Source: Epilithonimonas hungarica (lineage in GTDB: Bacteria; Bacteroidota; Bacteroidia; Flavobacteriales; Weeksellaceae). Taken from it: 64,000 nt of DNA. Location: assembly GCF_900102265.1 (NCBI RefSeq), contig NZ_FNBH01000002.1:372001-436000 (forward strand). The letters are read 5' to 3'. The notes below the pieces were generated by a model. That model was not told where the DNA came from. It did not search any database and was given only the letters and a program-made list of their open reading frames with translations. Below are positions 1 to 8,395 of this stretch, one piece after another. The translations under genes and the position numbers were made by a program. Position 1 is the stretch's first letter. Every line of letters starts with the position of its first letter.

Positions 1-242
1 GCTCTCAAAATAGTGGTAATAACAGGCTGTGTCTCGATTTCTTTTACTGTGATTTTATCAAGAGGCGTTGTGATTTCAATCTCTTTTTGTCCAAGTGTTT
101 TACTGATCTCGAAAGCAGCAATCTCCCCGATCCTTTCCATATTTCTACGGAATTTCATTCGGTCTTGCTGCGCTTCAACGTTTCGAAGATCATTGATCCA
201 TGAATTGACAAGAGAAAAGTTTTCTGAAAGTATAGCTAGCAT
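1..242 (-). CDS. upp: Uracil phosphoribosyltransferase, N-terminal part (cut by window start)
   Basis: The reverse strand from the ATG at 242 reads through the left edge without a stop. The peptide begins MLAILSENFSLVNSW and contains QQDRMKFRRNMERIGEI followed by an ITTPL stretch and a TILRA end. This is the N-terminal signature of Bacteroidetes uracil phosphoribosyltransferase, which makes UMP from uracil and PRPP in pyrimidine salvage. The PRPP-binding loop would lie outside the window. It sits downstream of der in the same direction but is separated from it by a terminator hairpin, so it probably has its own promoter. Identification rests on about 80 residues recognised from memory. Confidence 0.75.
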   Translation of the reverse strand, partial: MLAILSENFSLVNSWINDLRNVEAQQDRMKFRRNMERIGEIAAFEISKTLGQKEIEITTPLDKITVKEIETQPVITTILR

Positions 243-311
243 AGTTTGATGTATGATTATTAGATTCAAAAATATAACTTAAATCTCAAAAATTAATTAA
301 TTATTATAAAA

Positions 312-343
312 AACCCTTTCAGAACCTAAGCTCTGAAAGGGTT
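312..343 (-). terminator. Rho-independent terminator after der
   Basis: An 11-bp perfect stem pairs 312-322 with 333-343 around a 10-base loop. On the minus strand it is followed by a T run (308-313 are A on the plus strand). It lies just after the der stop codon and before upp. Confidence 0.8.
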
Positions 344-348
344 GATAT

Positions 349-1656
349 TTATTTTTGTCTGAAGTAAACCTCGATTGGAACACCTGTGAATCCAAAGTGT
401 TTTCTCAGTTGGTTTTCCGTGAAGCGCTTGTATGGCTCTTTCACATATTGAGGAAGATTACAGAAGAATACAAATTGTGGCGACGGCGTTGGCAACTGCA
501 CACAATATTTGATTTTAACATATTTCCCTTTGATTGCTGGCGGCGGCAATGCTTCGAAAACAGGAAGCATTACTTCATTCAGTCTAGAAGTTTTGATCTT
601 TTTAGCTCTGTCATTATAAACTTCCATAGCAACCTCAACAGCCTTCAGGATTCTTTGTTTAGTCAATGCAGAAACGAACAAGATCGGAATATCGGTAAAC
701 TGTCCGATTTTATTCTTGATAGCCGCTTCGAAATCACGGGTTGAATTGGTATCTTTCTCAACCAAATCCCATTTGTTCACAAGAATTACAATTCCTTTCC
801 TGTTTTTCTGAGCAAGACCGAAGATATTCATATCCTGAGATTCCCAGCCCAAAGTTGCATCTACCATAATGATGACAACATCAGAAAACTCGATGGAACG
901 AATGGAACGCATCACGGAATAGAATTCCAGATCCTCATTAACTTTAGATTTTCTTCTCATTCCAGCCGTATCAACCAATACAAACTCATGTCCGAATTTG
1001 TTATACAAAGTCTGGATACTGTCTCTAGTCGTTCCTGCAATATCAGTCACGATGTTTCTTTCGACATCAAGTAAAGCGTTTGTCAAAGTTGATTTTCCAA
1101 CATTTGGACGACCTGCGATTGTGATTTTCGGCAAACCTTCAAACGGGTCTTTGTAGTCTGTTGTCGGAAAATCTTTCACAACATCGTCCAACAATTCTCC
1201 AGTTCCAGAACCGGTCGCTGAAGACAAGGTGTAATATTTTTCAACGCCTAATTGGTAAAACTCGGTTGCTGGCAATTCTTCTTTTGAAGAATCCACTTTG
1301 TTGACCACCAAATAAAGTGGTTTGTTGGCCTTTCTTAAAAGTTCATATATTTCCTGGTCTGTATCGGTAAGACCTTCTTCCACATTTACCATAAAAATGA
1401 TAGACGTAGCCTCGTCCACAGCAAGCTGAACTTGTTTACGGATTTCCATTTCAAAAACGTCATCCGTTCCCACATCATAACCTCCTGTATCAATTACTGT
1501 GAAGTCTACGCCGTTCCAATCGGATTTTCCGTAATGACGGTCACGCGTAACACCTGCTGTAGAGTCTACAATGGCTTCTCTTCTTTCTAACAGACGGTTA
1601 AATAATGTGGATTTTCCTACGTTGGGACGCCCAACGATAGCGACAATGTTTGACAT
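349..1656 (-). CDS. der: Ribosome biogenesis GTPase Der (EngA)
   Basis: Tandem-GTPase protein of 435 residues, the normal length for Der. It binds the 50S subunit and is essential for its assembly. The first G domain has the P-loop GRPNVGKST at residues 9-17 and NKVD at 119-122. The second G domain has the same P-loop at 182-190, then DTAGM and NKWD. The C-terminal ~90 residues match the KH-like domain. It appears to be a single-gene unit: a TAnnTTTG promoter and hairpin leader lie upstream and a terminator lies downstream. Confidence 0.95.
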   Translation of the reverse strand: MSNIVAIVGRPNVGKSTLFNRLLERREAIVDSTAGVTRDRHYGKSDWNGVDFTVIDTGGYDVGTDDVFEMEIRKQVQLAVDEATSIIFMVNVEEGLTDTDQEIYELLRKANKPLYLVVNKVDSSKEELPATEFYQLGVEKYYTLSSATGSGTGELLDDVVKDFPTTDYKDPFEGLPKITIAGRPNVGKSTLTNALLDVERNIVTDIAGTTRDSIQTLYNKFGHEFVLVDTAGMRRKSKVNEDLEFYSVMRSIRSIEFSDVVIIMVDATLGWESQDMNIFGLAQKNRKGIVILVNKWDLVEKDTNSTRDFEAAIKNKIGQFTDIPILFVSALTKQRILKAVEVAMEVYNDRAKKIKTSRLNEVMLPVFEALPPPAIKGKYVKIKYCVQLPTPSPQFVFFCNLPQYVKEPYKRFTENQLRKHFGFTGVPIEVYFRQK

Positions 1657-1684
1657 AAAATTGTTTAATAATAAGATTATTAAT

Positions 1685-1726
1685 GGGTTACTCTTACTTT
1701 AAGAGCCCAAATTTTTTGCAAAGATA
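1685..1726 (-). promoter_or_regulatory. der promoter -7 box and hairpin in the der 5' leader
   Basis: On the minus strand TATCTTTG (plus 1719-1726) matches the Bacteroidetes -7 consensus TAnnTTTG. About 10 bases further on, the leader contains a hairpin. Its core is a perfect 6-bp inverted repeat (1691-1696 with 1700-1705), capped outside by GGG/CCC (1685-1687 with 1706-1708). The hairpin lies between the predicted start of transcription and the der ATG at 1656. A regulatory role is inference. Confidence 0.45.
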
Positions 1727-1821
1727 CGGTTTTTTGACTGAGAGTTGTTATTCAAAATTCTGAATACAAAGTCCATACAGTTTTCATCCATTATCGAAGA
1801 TATTTTTAAGGTTCGCAGAGG

Positions 1822-1838
1822 ACTTCGACAGGCTCAGC
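1822..1838. repeat. Dispersed CTTCGAC...CTCAG intergenic repeat, copy 1
   Basis: The stretch ACTTCGACAGGCTCAGC belongs to a dispersed intergenic repeat type that I recall as common in Bacteroidetes. Related degenerate copies occur at 33601-33623 and, in reverse orientation, at 54106-54131. The rest of the 1657-1973 gap holds the der promoter and, at 1929-1936, a TATTTTTG box that could serve the gene at 1974. I see no gene in it. Confidence 0.4.
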
Positions 1839-1973
1839 ATAAACTACAAACTCATCAAAGATTTAAAACATATAATTCTAATAATTATTCAACTTGTTTC
1901 TTTTTACATTTGTCTTATTTCTTAATTTTATTTTTGGACAAGATTTTGTAATACTAATTTTAAAATCTGAACT

Positions 1974-2435
1974 ATGAAAAAAATATTAATTGTACTACTT
2001 GTCGCCTTCATAATCATCCAGTTTTTTCCGATTGATAAAACGAATCCTGCGACCAACGAAGGAATGGATTTTCTGAAGATCAAAAACACACCGGAACCAA
2101 TTGCGAAAATCATACGTAACTCCTGCTACGACTGCCATTCCAACGAAACGAGATATCCTTTTTACAGTAATATCCAGCCTTTTGCATGGCTGTTGAAAAA
2201 CCATATTGATGAAGGTAGAAAAGAGATGAATTTCTCTACATTTGCAACTTATGAACCTAAAAGGCAAGCACACAAATTGGAGGAAGCTGCGGAGTATGTA
2301 GAGCAAAAGAAAATGCCTTTGGAAAGTTATCTTTTGGGACATCCAGATGCAAAATTGACTGATGAACAGAGAAAGGAATTGGCACAGTATTTCAGGAAAA
2401 TCCAGAAGGAGCTTGAAAATTCAAATGTATTATGA
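1974..2435 (+). CDS. Haem-binding domain (single CxxCH) membrane-anchored protein
   Basis: A 153-residue protein with an N-terminal hydrophobic segment (residues 3-19) that would act as signal or anchor. It has one c-type haem motif, CYDCH, at residues 51-55, preceded by NS and followed by NETRYPFYSNIQP, as in the haem-binding domain family PF14376. It is probably periplasmic with a covalent haem. Such proteins occur near cytochromes and DCC thioredoxin-like proteins in Bacteroidetes; here the next gene is DCC-type and overlaps it by 4 bases, so the two are translationally coupled. The electron partner is unknown. Confidence 0.8.
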   Translation: MKKILIVLLVAFIIIQFFPIDKTNPATNEGMDFLKIKNTPEPIAKIIRNSCYDCHSNETRYPFYSNIQPFAWLLKNHIDEGRKEMNFSTFATYEPKRQAHKLEEAAEYVEQKKMPLESYLLGHPDAKLTDEQRKELAQYFRKIQKELENSNVL

Positions 2436-2857
2436 CCACAGAAATATCTGTTAATTTGAAAGATAAATTCATTGTTTTCTATGACGGTGAATGTGGATTC
2501 TGCAATCATTGGGTGCAGTGGATATTGGAAAGGGATAAGAAGGATAAGTTCTTGTTTTCTTCTCTTCAATCGGTATTTGGACAGAAGTTTTTGAATGACA
2601 GAAATCTTCCGAATGAGGTTTTTGATACGCTTTATCTTTGGAAACCAGCGGATTTTTACTTATCTAAATACCAGGCAATTTTAAAAATTGCCACAGAAGT
2701 TGGCGGAATCTATTCTTTGGCTGCGATCGGGAAAATCATTCCAGATTTTATTGGGAATCAGTTCTATAATTTGATTTCCAGAAATCGAAAAAAATTGGCA
2801 GCAAACCAATGTTTTCTCCCGAATGCAGAACAGAGAAAAAAATTTATTGAAGAATAA
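2432..2857 (+). CDS. Thiol-disulfide oxidoreductase, DCC family (DUF393)
   Basis: A 141-residue protein starting inside the stop of the haem-binding gene (ATGA overlap). The family motif is at the N-terminus: FYDGECGFCNHWV, with the CxxC pair at residues 21-24, and a later D(T)LYLW segment. DCC proteins have a thioredoxin-like fold and are presumed to do dithiol/disulfide chemistry, but substrates are unknown. Coupling to a c-type haem protein suggests a joint redox role. There is no signal peptide, so it is likely cytoplasmic or loosely membrane-associated. Confidence 0.85.
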   Translation: MTTEISVNLKDKFIVFYDGECGFCNHWVQWILERDKKDKFLFSSLQSVFGQKFLNDRNLPNEVFDTLYLWKPADFYLSKYQAILKIATEVGGIYSLAAIGKIIPDFIGNQFYNLISRNRKKLAANQCFLPNAEQRKKFIEE

Positions 2858-2959
2858 AAAATTGGCTTGAGAAGCTCCGCTTAAGTAATGTTAAATGAAA
2901 TTTAATCCAGAAAAACACAGACTCGGTTTTGAATTTCAAACTTTGAGCTCGAAATGTTT

Positions 2960-2967
2960 TATATTTG
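2960..2967 (+). promoter_or_regulatory. -7 box (TATATTTG) for the DUF4290-murA unit
   Basis: TATATTTG fits TAnnTTTG exactly. It ends only 7 bases before the ATG at 2975, so the transcript would start at or within a few bases of the start codon. A TTG at 2943-2945 could be the -33 element, but the 14-base spacing is shorter than usual. Confidence 0.55.
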
Positions 2968-2974
2968 CAATATT

Positions 2975-3628
2975 ATGGAATATAATACCGACAGAACACA
3001 ACTACTAATGCCCGAATACGGGCGCAATATACAGCAGCTGGTGGAGCATTGCAAAACACTGCAAACCAAAGAGGAACGTAACGAAATGGCGCTCGCCATC
3101 ATCGAGTTCATGGGACAAAGAAATCCGCATCTTCGTGATGAGGAAAATTACAAACATAAACTTTGGGACCATCTGTTCATTCTTGCTGACCACAATTTGG
3201 ACGTGGATTCTCCTTATCCAATTCTTTCAGCCGATGATCTGATCACCAAACCAAGAAAAATGGATTACCCATCTTTGGAAAATGATTATAAATTTTACGG
3301 GAAGAGTATTCTTCAACTGATAGAAACAGCAATTGCCCTGGAAGAAGGTGATGAAAAAGATGCTCTGATACAAGTGATTGCCAATAATATGAAAAAATCC
3401 TACAATGTTTACAACAAAGAACATGTGCAGGATGATGTCATCTTCAGACATTTGAAAGAACTTTCCAAAAACCGATTGGATCTTACCGGATTGGATTCTC
3501 TGGACAAGAGCAAGATCTATTACGCGACAAACAGAAACAATAATAATAGAAATAACAACAGAAATTCAAATCACAATAACAACAACAGGAAAAATAATTT
3601 CCAGAACCATAAAAACAAGAGAAGATAA
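2975..3628 (+). CDS. DUF4290 domain-containing protein
   Basis: A 217-residue protein starting at the ATG at 2975 (MEYNTDRTQLLMPEYGRN). An in-frame ATG seven codons earlier lies inside the promoter box and is unlikely to be used. The first ~170 residues match the Bacteroidetes-specific DUF4290 family, function unknown. The C-terminal ~35 residues are an unusual low-complexity Asn/Arg/Lys tail (NNNRNNNRNSNHNNNN and similar), basic and probably disordered, which would suit nucleic acid or envelope binding (inference). Its TAA overlaps the murA ATG by one base, so it is co-translated with murA. Confidence 0.85.
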   Translation: MEYNTDRTQLLMPEYGRNIQQLVEHCKTLQTKEERNEMALAIIEFMGQRNPHLRDEENYKHKLWDHLFILADHNLDVDSPYPILSADDLITKPRKMDYPSLENDYKFYGKSILQLIETAIALEEGDEKDALIQVIANNMKKSYNVYNKEHVQDDVIFRHLKELSKNRLDLTGLDSLDKSKIYYATNRNNNNRNNNRNSNHNNNNRKNNFQNHKNKRR

Positions 3629-4935
3629 TGAGCGGAGCTTTCGAAATAAGAGGAGGAAAAAGATTAAGCGGAGAGATCACGCCACAAGGTGCGAAGAATG
3701 AGGCTTTACAAATCCTTTGCGCTGTCTTGCTAACGGAGGATGAAGTTAGAATCAACAATATTCCAGATATCAAAGATGTTAACAAACTGATAGAAATCCT
3801 TCAGGACTTCAATGTAAAGGTAATAAAAAATGGAAAAGGCGATTATACCTTCAAGGCAGATGAAGTCAACTTCGATTATATAAAATCTAAAGAATTCAAA
3901 AAAGACGGGGCAAAACTAAGAGGCTCTGTTATGATATTGGGGCCAATGTTGGCGAGATTCGGCGAAGCCTATTTACCTACACCTGGTGGAGACAAGATCG
4001 GAAGAAGAAGACTGGATACGCATTTCCAAGGTTTTGTGGAGCTCGGCGCAGAGTTCTCTTATGATGAGGAAGAAGCATTCTACTCCTTGAGAGCAAAAGA
4101 ACTGAATGGGAAATTCATCCTATTGGAAGAAGCTTCGGTTACAGGAACTGCAAACATTGTGATGGCAGCTGTTTTAGCAAAAGGAAAAACCAGAATCTAT
4201 AATGCTGCCTGCGAACCTTATCTTCAGCAATTGTGTAAAATGCTGAATAGAATGGGAGCTAACATTTCTGGAATCGGATCAAATTTATTAACAATTGAAG
4301 GCGTTGACAAACTACACGGAACAGAACACACAATGCTTCCTGATATGGTTGAGATCGGTTCTTGGATCGGATTGGCAGCAATGACAAAATCTGAGATCAC
4401 CATCAAAAACGTTAACTGGAATCAACTTGGTGTTATTCCAAATACATTCAGAAAATTAGGAATCGAGCTTGAGCAAAGAGGTGACGATATCTATATTCCT
4501 TCTCAGGAAAATTATAAAGTACAAAAATTTATTGACGGTTCTATACTAACAGTTTCAGATGCGCCTTGGCCAGGTTTTACACCAGATCTGTTATCAATTA
4601 TTTTGGTTGTAGCGACTCAGGCAAAAGGTTCTGTTTTGATCCATCAAAAAATGTTCGAAAGCAGATTGTTCTTCGTGGATAAATTGATTGATATGGGAGC
4701 ACAAATTATTCTTTGCGATCCGCACAGAGCAACTGTAATTGGAATGAATCAGGAAACACCACTTCGTGGAACAACGATGATATCACCGGATATCCGAGCC
4801 GGAAATGCACTTTTGATCGCAGCACTTTCTGCAGAAGGAAAATCAGTGATCCAAAACATCGAGCAAATCGACCGTGGTTATGAAAATATCGACGAAAGAT
4901 TGAGAGCCATTGGTGCAGATATCAGAAGAATATAA
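3628..4935 (+). CDS. murA: UDP-N-acetylglucosamine 1-carboxyvinyltransferase MurA, Asp-type active site
   Basis: 435 residues, full length. It transfers enolpyruvate from PEP to UDP-GlcNAc, the first committed step of peptidoglycan synthesis, in the cytoplasm. KN of GAKNEAL (residues 23-24) matches E. coli Lys22-Asn23, and the RAGNALL segment near the C-terminus matches the Arg397 region. In the active-site loop the sequence is PGGDKIGRRRLDTH, so the position of E. coli Cys115 is Asp122. Cys-to-Asp MurA enzymes are active but not alkylated by fosfomycin. Co-translated with the DUF4290 gene and followed by a terminator. Confidence 0.95.
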   Translation: MSGAFEIRGGKRLSGEITPQGAKNEALQILCAVLLTEDEVRINNIPDIKDVNKLIEILQDFNVKVIKNGKGDYTFKADEVNFDYIKSKEFKKDGAKLRGSVMILGPMLARFGEAYLPTPGGDKIGRRRLDTHFQGFVELGAEFSYDEEEAFYSLRAKELNGKFILLEEASVTGTANIVMAAVLAKGKTRIYNAACEPYLQQLCKMLNRMGANISGIGSNLLTIEGVDKLHGTEHTMLPDMVEIGSWIGLAAMTKSEITIKNVNWNQLGVIPNTFRKLGIELEQRGDDIYIPSQENYKVQKFIDGSILTVSDAPWPGFTPDLLSIILVVATQAKGSVLIHQKMFESRLFFVDKLIDMGAQIILCDPHRATVIGMNQETPLRGTTMISPDIRAGNALLIAALSAEGKSVIQNIEQIDRGYENIDERLRAIGADIRRI

Positions 4936-4940
4936 AATTT

Positions 4941-4971
4941 AAAAGCGTTCAAATTTCTGAGCGCTTTTTTT
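4941..4971 (+). terminator. Rho-independent terminator after murA
   Basis: An 11-bp stem, AAAAGCGTTCA (4941-4951) with TGAGCGCTTTT (4958-4968), contains one T-G wobble and runs into a T tract at 4965-4971. Confidence 0.8.
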
Positions 4972-5100
4972 ATGCTTATTTTTCAAATTCGCATTTAATG
5001 CCCGAAAAGGAGCTTTTAGATGTCTCACTGCTTCCAATAAGAACTTTAATATGGTATTTCTCACTTATTTTGCTCAAAATAATTAAACAATCAATTGAGT

Positions 5101-6792
5101 ATGAGAAAACTATTTTATTTTATTACAGTTCTTTTATTGTTCTTTCAAAGTAATGCGCAAGAGTTTTCTTGGGGCAAAAGACTCGGGGGAGAAGGCGAAG
5201 ATGTCATCCGATCTTTGGTTGTAGATGCACAAGGCAATTCTTATGCGACCGGCTATTTTTCCGATTATTGTATTTTCGGAGAAGAATTGCAGCAGACAGA
5301 AATAGCGTCCAAAGGGATGTTTGATATCTTCATTTCCAAAACTTCCCCAAATGGCGAATTACTTTGGGTAAAAGCCATAGGAGGAACTGCCGACGATTAT
5401 GGAACAGCAATAACTGTCGATTCTAATGGTAATGTTTATATCACTGGTATTTTTCAGGAAACAGTGAATTTCAACCCGAATGGAACTGCTCAAAACTTAA
5501 CATCGAAAGGTGTGCAGGATATTTTTATCTTGAAATTAAATTCGAGTGGAAATTTTGTTTGGGTAAAGGGAATCGGAGGAGAACTCTATGAAGAAACAAG
5601 TGCTATACAAGTCGCATCCAATGGAGAGGTTTACCTTGCCGGATATTTTACGGGAGTTGTTGATTTCGACCCATCTGAATCAGAAAATACTATTAGTCCA
5701 ATTGGTCTTGTAGATTCTTTCTTTGCAAAATTATCAGACAACGGAAGCCTCTCTTGGGTCAGGACAATTGGTGGTTTTATGACAACGCCAATGGATATGA
5801 AATTGCACAATAACAATCTTTATGCATTGGGAAATTTAAAAAAAACCACAGATTTTGATCCCGATAGTGCACAAACACATAACATTACGGCTCTTGGTTT
5901 TGATGCTTACCTTTTAAAATTAGACCTTTCGGGAAATTTCGTCAATGTAACAACTACAAAAAGCCTCAACTCTTCTACCGGAACTACGCCCACAAATCTT
6001 AGCATAGATGGAAATGGCAATGCGTATGTTTCAGGATATTTCGGAGGAAGTATAGATTTTGGACCTGATGTTGAACATAATGGACAATACACATTCACTT
6101 CTGAAAGTATGCTTACCGGATTTGTGTTCAAAGTTGGAAATGATGGGAAATTGGTTTGGGCAAATTATCCAAAACCTAGTACAGAAGAGGCTTCGTCACT
6201 TGGCTATGGCCTTGTCACCAATAAAAATCAAGAGACATTTGTAACGGGATATATTGCCGGGAATGTCAAATTTGATGATATCGAATTGGAACAGAATACA
6301 GACCATTTTATGAACGCTTTTGTTGCAAAATTAGACTCACAGGGGAAATTTGTTGATGCAAAGTTATTTGCCGGTTCCAATTTTATCGATACGCATTGTG
6401 CAGCGATGGACGCTGATGAAAATCTGTACATCGGAGGCGCATTCACTGACCTTGTGAATATTGATCCGACAGGAAATGGAAGCTATTATCTATTTTCAAG
6501 AGGTTATAGAGATTCTTATGTGGTGAAGCTTAACAATACCGATCTTAAAGTCAAGGATATCAATTCAAAAACGGACTTACTGATCTATCCAAATCCTACA
6601 TCAGATATGATCTATTTAAAATCAAAAGAACAAATATCTGGTAACAAATATATTATACACGACATGGCTGGCAGAGAAATCTCAACCGGAGTTCTGGATA
6701 GCAAGCAAGAAATAAAAATCAATCTTCTTCCAAAAGGAAACTATATATTAAAAATCGGCAACAAATATCAAACAAAAATTATCAAAAATTAA
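5101..6792 (+). CDS. Secreted beta-propeller-like repeat protein with T9SS C-terminal sorting domain
   Basis: 563 residues. The ATG at 5101 is preferred to an in-frame TTG two codons earlier because MRKLFYFITVLLLFFQSNAQ is a clean signal peptide. The body (about residues 30-470) is a series of ~50-residue repeats with recurrent GN.Y..G.F......(D)F and AKL...G...W patterns, as in SBBP/propeller repeat proteins. The last ~80 residues (from LLIYPNPTSD to GNYILKI...) form a type A T9SS sorting domain, so it is exported across the outer membrane and anchored or released. Ligand or function unknown. It stands alone between murA and an AraC-type regulator. Confidence 0.8.
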   Translation: MRKLFYFITVLLLFFQSNAQEFSWGKRLGGEGEDVIRSLVVDAQGNSYATGYFSDYCIFGEELQQTEIASKGMFDIFISKTSPNGELLWVKAIGGTADDYGTAITVDSNGNVYITGIFQETVNFNPNGTAQNLTSKGVQDIFILKLNSSGNFVWVKGIGGELYEETSAIQVASNGEVYLAGYFTGVVDFDPSESENTISPIGLVDSFFAKLSDNGSLSWVRTIGGFMTTPMDMKLHNNNLYALGNLKKTTDFDPDSAQTHNITALGFDAYLLKLDLSGNFVNVTTTKSLNSSTGTTPTNLSIDGNGNAYVSGYFGGSIDFGPDVEHNGQYTFTSESMLTGFVFKVGNDGKLVWANYPKPSTEEASSLGYGLVTNKNQETFVTGYIAGNVKFDDIELEQNTDHFMNAFVAKLDSQGKFVDAKLFAGSNFIDTHCAAMDADENLYIGGAFTDLVNIDPTGNGSYYLFSRGYRDSYVVKLNNTDLKVKDINSKTDLLIYPNPTSDMIYLKSKEQISGNKYIIHDMAGREISTGVLDSKQEIKINLLPKGNYILKIGNKYQTKIIKN

Positions 6793-6852
6793 ATTTTATT
6801 AAATTCTGGCAATCAAATTTGCAAAAGTCTTGTACTTTTTCTAATTTTCGGA

Positions 6853-8067
6853 ATGGAAAGTTGGGAGATGCTCATTGACTTCGGTTTGATTGCCGGAATG
6901 TTTTTTATTTTTTTATTGATTTTTTTCCTAATAAAATCCGGTAAAGATATTACACGGATCCTGCTAATTGTTCTATTTAGCAATGCCCTTTTCTTTCTAT
7001 TCTATTATTATGGATATTTGCATCGTTCACGTCTAATTGGTGCTATTGCCGTATTTTTCGGTCACGGAGTTGGATATCTGCTAGGACCTGTGCTATTATT
7101 TTTACTCAAATCCCTTGTCCTTCCTCAGAAAAAAATCATCCTTCCACTTCTCAAGAACCTTGTTCCTTTTTTTGTCGTATTTGTATGTTTCAACATTCCC
7201 TTGTCTGTAGCAATGGCTACGGATTATCTTACACCATTCCACCATTTTTATATAAGGATAGAACCTTATTTTAATCTATTGGAGAATGGATTTTTGGCAA
7301 CCTACATCATTATTACACTCAACTTTTTTGCAAAACTAAAAAGTGTTTTCAAGGAGAATTATTCTATCTTGGAAAAAAACGACCTCAATTGGTACAGACA
7401 ACTTATAATTGGTCTTTTTATCATAATAACCATTGATTCTTTTTGCACGATCTACGAAATGTTTTTCCCAGAAATCCCTTGGAATATCGGGACGGTCATT
7501 GCCTTTTTATTTGTTGGATTCTATTTGTATTTAGGTTACAAAGGGATGTTCCAGTCCAGGATCCTTATGCCTGATTTCCTATTACAAAAAATCGAAAATG
7601 ACAATACCATCAACAGTGATGATCATCTCAATAATGAAATCGATCAAATTGCTGAAAATCCGGAAAAGAATTCATCGATCAAACAATTGGATATTTTTTC
7701 AAAAGAAGAGATAGACTCAATAAAAGAAAAACTGAACAGGGTTTTAGAAATCGATAAAATATTTTTAAATGATGAGCTGAATCTCACAGACTTGTCTGAC
7801 AGCATTGGCATTTCCAACAAAAAATTGTCGGAATTACTGAATCAACATCTCAATACCAATTTCTATAATTTAATTAATGATCATAGAATCGCAGAGGTCA
7901 TCAAGAAATTTGAAGAAGGAGACACATCCAAATTCACGATCATGTCCATTGCTAATGACTGCGGATTCCAGTCCAAAGCCAGTTTTTACAGAATCTTCAA
8001 ACAGAAAACGGGTGTTTCTCCCTCCGAGTTTATTAAAAATAAAAAAATAAAAAAGGAAGCTGTTTAA
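6853..8067 (+). CDS. Membrane-embedded AraC-family transcriptional regulator
   Basis: 404 residues. The N-terminal ~230 residues contain about seven hydrophobic segments. They are followed by a polar linker and a C-terminal AraC/XylS DNA-binding domain with two helix-turn-helix units (LTDLSDSIGISNKKLSELLN and IMSIANDCGFQSKASFYRIFK) ending in GVSPSEFIKN. This architecture, common in Flavobacteriia, suggests a sensor in the inner membrane that regulates directly from it. The target is not evident. The gene ends head-on against the NIL-domain gene: the two stop codons share TTAA at 8064-8067. Confidence 0.85.
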   Translation: MESWEMLIDFGLIAGMFFIFLLIFFLIKSGKDITRILLIVLFSNALFFLFYYYGYLHRSRLIGAIAVFFGHGVGYLLGPVLLFLLKSLVLPQKKIILPLLKNLVPFFVVFVCFNIPLSVAMATDYLTPFHHFYIRIEPYFNLLENGFLATYIIITLNFFAKLKSVFKENYSILEKNDLNWYRQLIIGLFIIITIDSFCTIYEMFFPEIPWNIGTVIAFLFVGFYLYLGYKGMFQSRILMPDFLLQKIENDNTINSDDHLNNEIDQIAENPEKNSSIKQLDIFSKEEIDSIKEKLNRVLEIDKIFLNDELNLTDLSDSIGISNKKLSELLNQHLNTNFYNLINDHRIAEVIKKFEEGDTSKFTIMSIANDCGFQSKASFYRIFKQKTGVSPSEFIKNKKIKKEAV

Positions 8068-8082
8068 GAAGCCTCCTTTTTT
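8049..8082. terminator. Bidirectional terminator inside two overlapping gene ends
   Basis: AAAAAAGGA (8049-8057) pairs perfectly with TCCTTTTTT (8074-8082), giving A and T runs on both strands. The loop holds both convergent stop codons (8064-8067), so one hairpin serves the AraC-type gene and the NIL-domain gene and is itself partly coding. Confidence 0.65.
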
Positions 8083-8372
8083 TGCAGAACATCTATTTTG
8101 CTGCTCAACAATTTATATTCTCTAAGATAACTTTCTATCTTATTGATCTGGTCCTGTGTGATATTTAGGAGAAGTTTTACGTTTCCGAAGTTACTTCCGT
8201 TGAGATATTCGATATTGGCATTTACGATTTTGTAACTTACGTTATAATGATTATAGATCGTATAAAGTAAGATATCGAATCTGATCTTTCCATTCAGTTC
8301 TATCTCAAGGATTATTTCTCTCGTGGGTTTCGGAAGAAAATTGTTGCCGGTAGTTTCTTGTTTGTAGATCAT
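8064..8372 (-). CDS. NIL domain-containing protein
   Basis: 102 residues. After a short N-terminal arm it reads REIILEIELNGKI ... NANIEYLNGSNFGNVKLLLN ... IESYLREYKL. This is the pattern of the NIL domain, the ~75-residue ferredoxin-like regulatory domain at the C-terminus of the methionine importer ATPase MetN, where it binds methionine. Here it stands alone. It is second in a leftward unit with the DUF4395 gene (23-base gap), which is preceded by a methionine-codon leader attenuator. That makes a methionine/sulfur role credible. Whether it senses methionine or binds a partner is open. Confidence 0.7.
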   Translation of the reverse strand: MIYKQETTGNNFLPKPTREIILEIELNGKIRFDILLYTIYNHYNVSYKIVNANIEYLNGSNFGNVKLLLNITQDQINKIESYLREYKLLSSKIDVLQKKEAS

Positions 8373-8395
8373 AGTAATATTTGGTATTTGGTGTA

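Noticed and set aside
1745-1951. 68-codon ORF between der and the haem-binding gene
   Set aside because: It spans a dispersed repeat and promoter DNA; no credible protein character.
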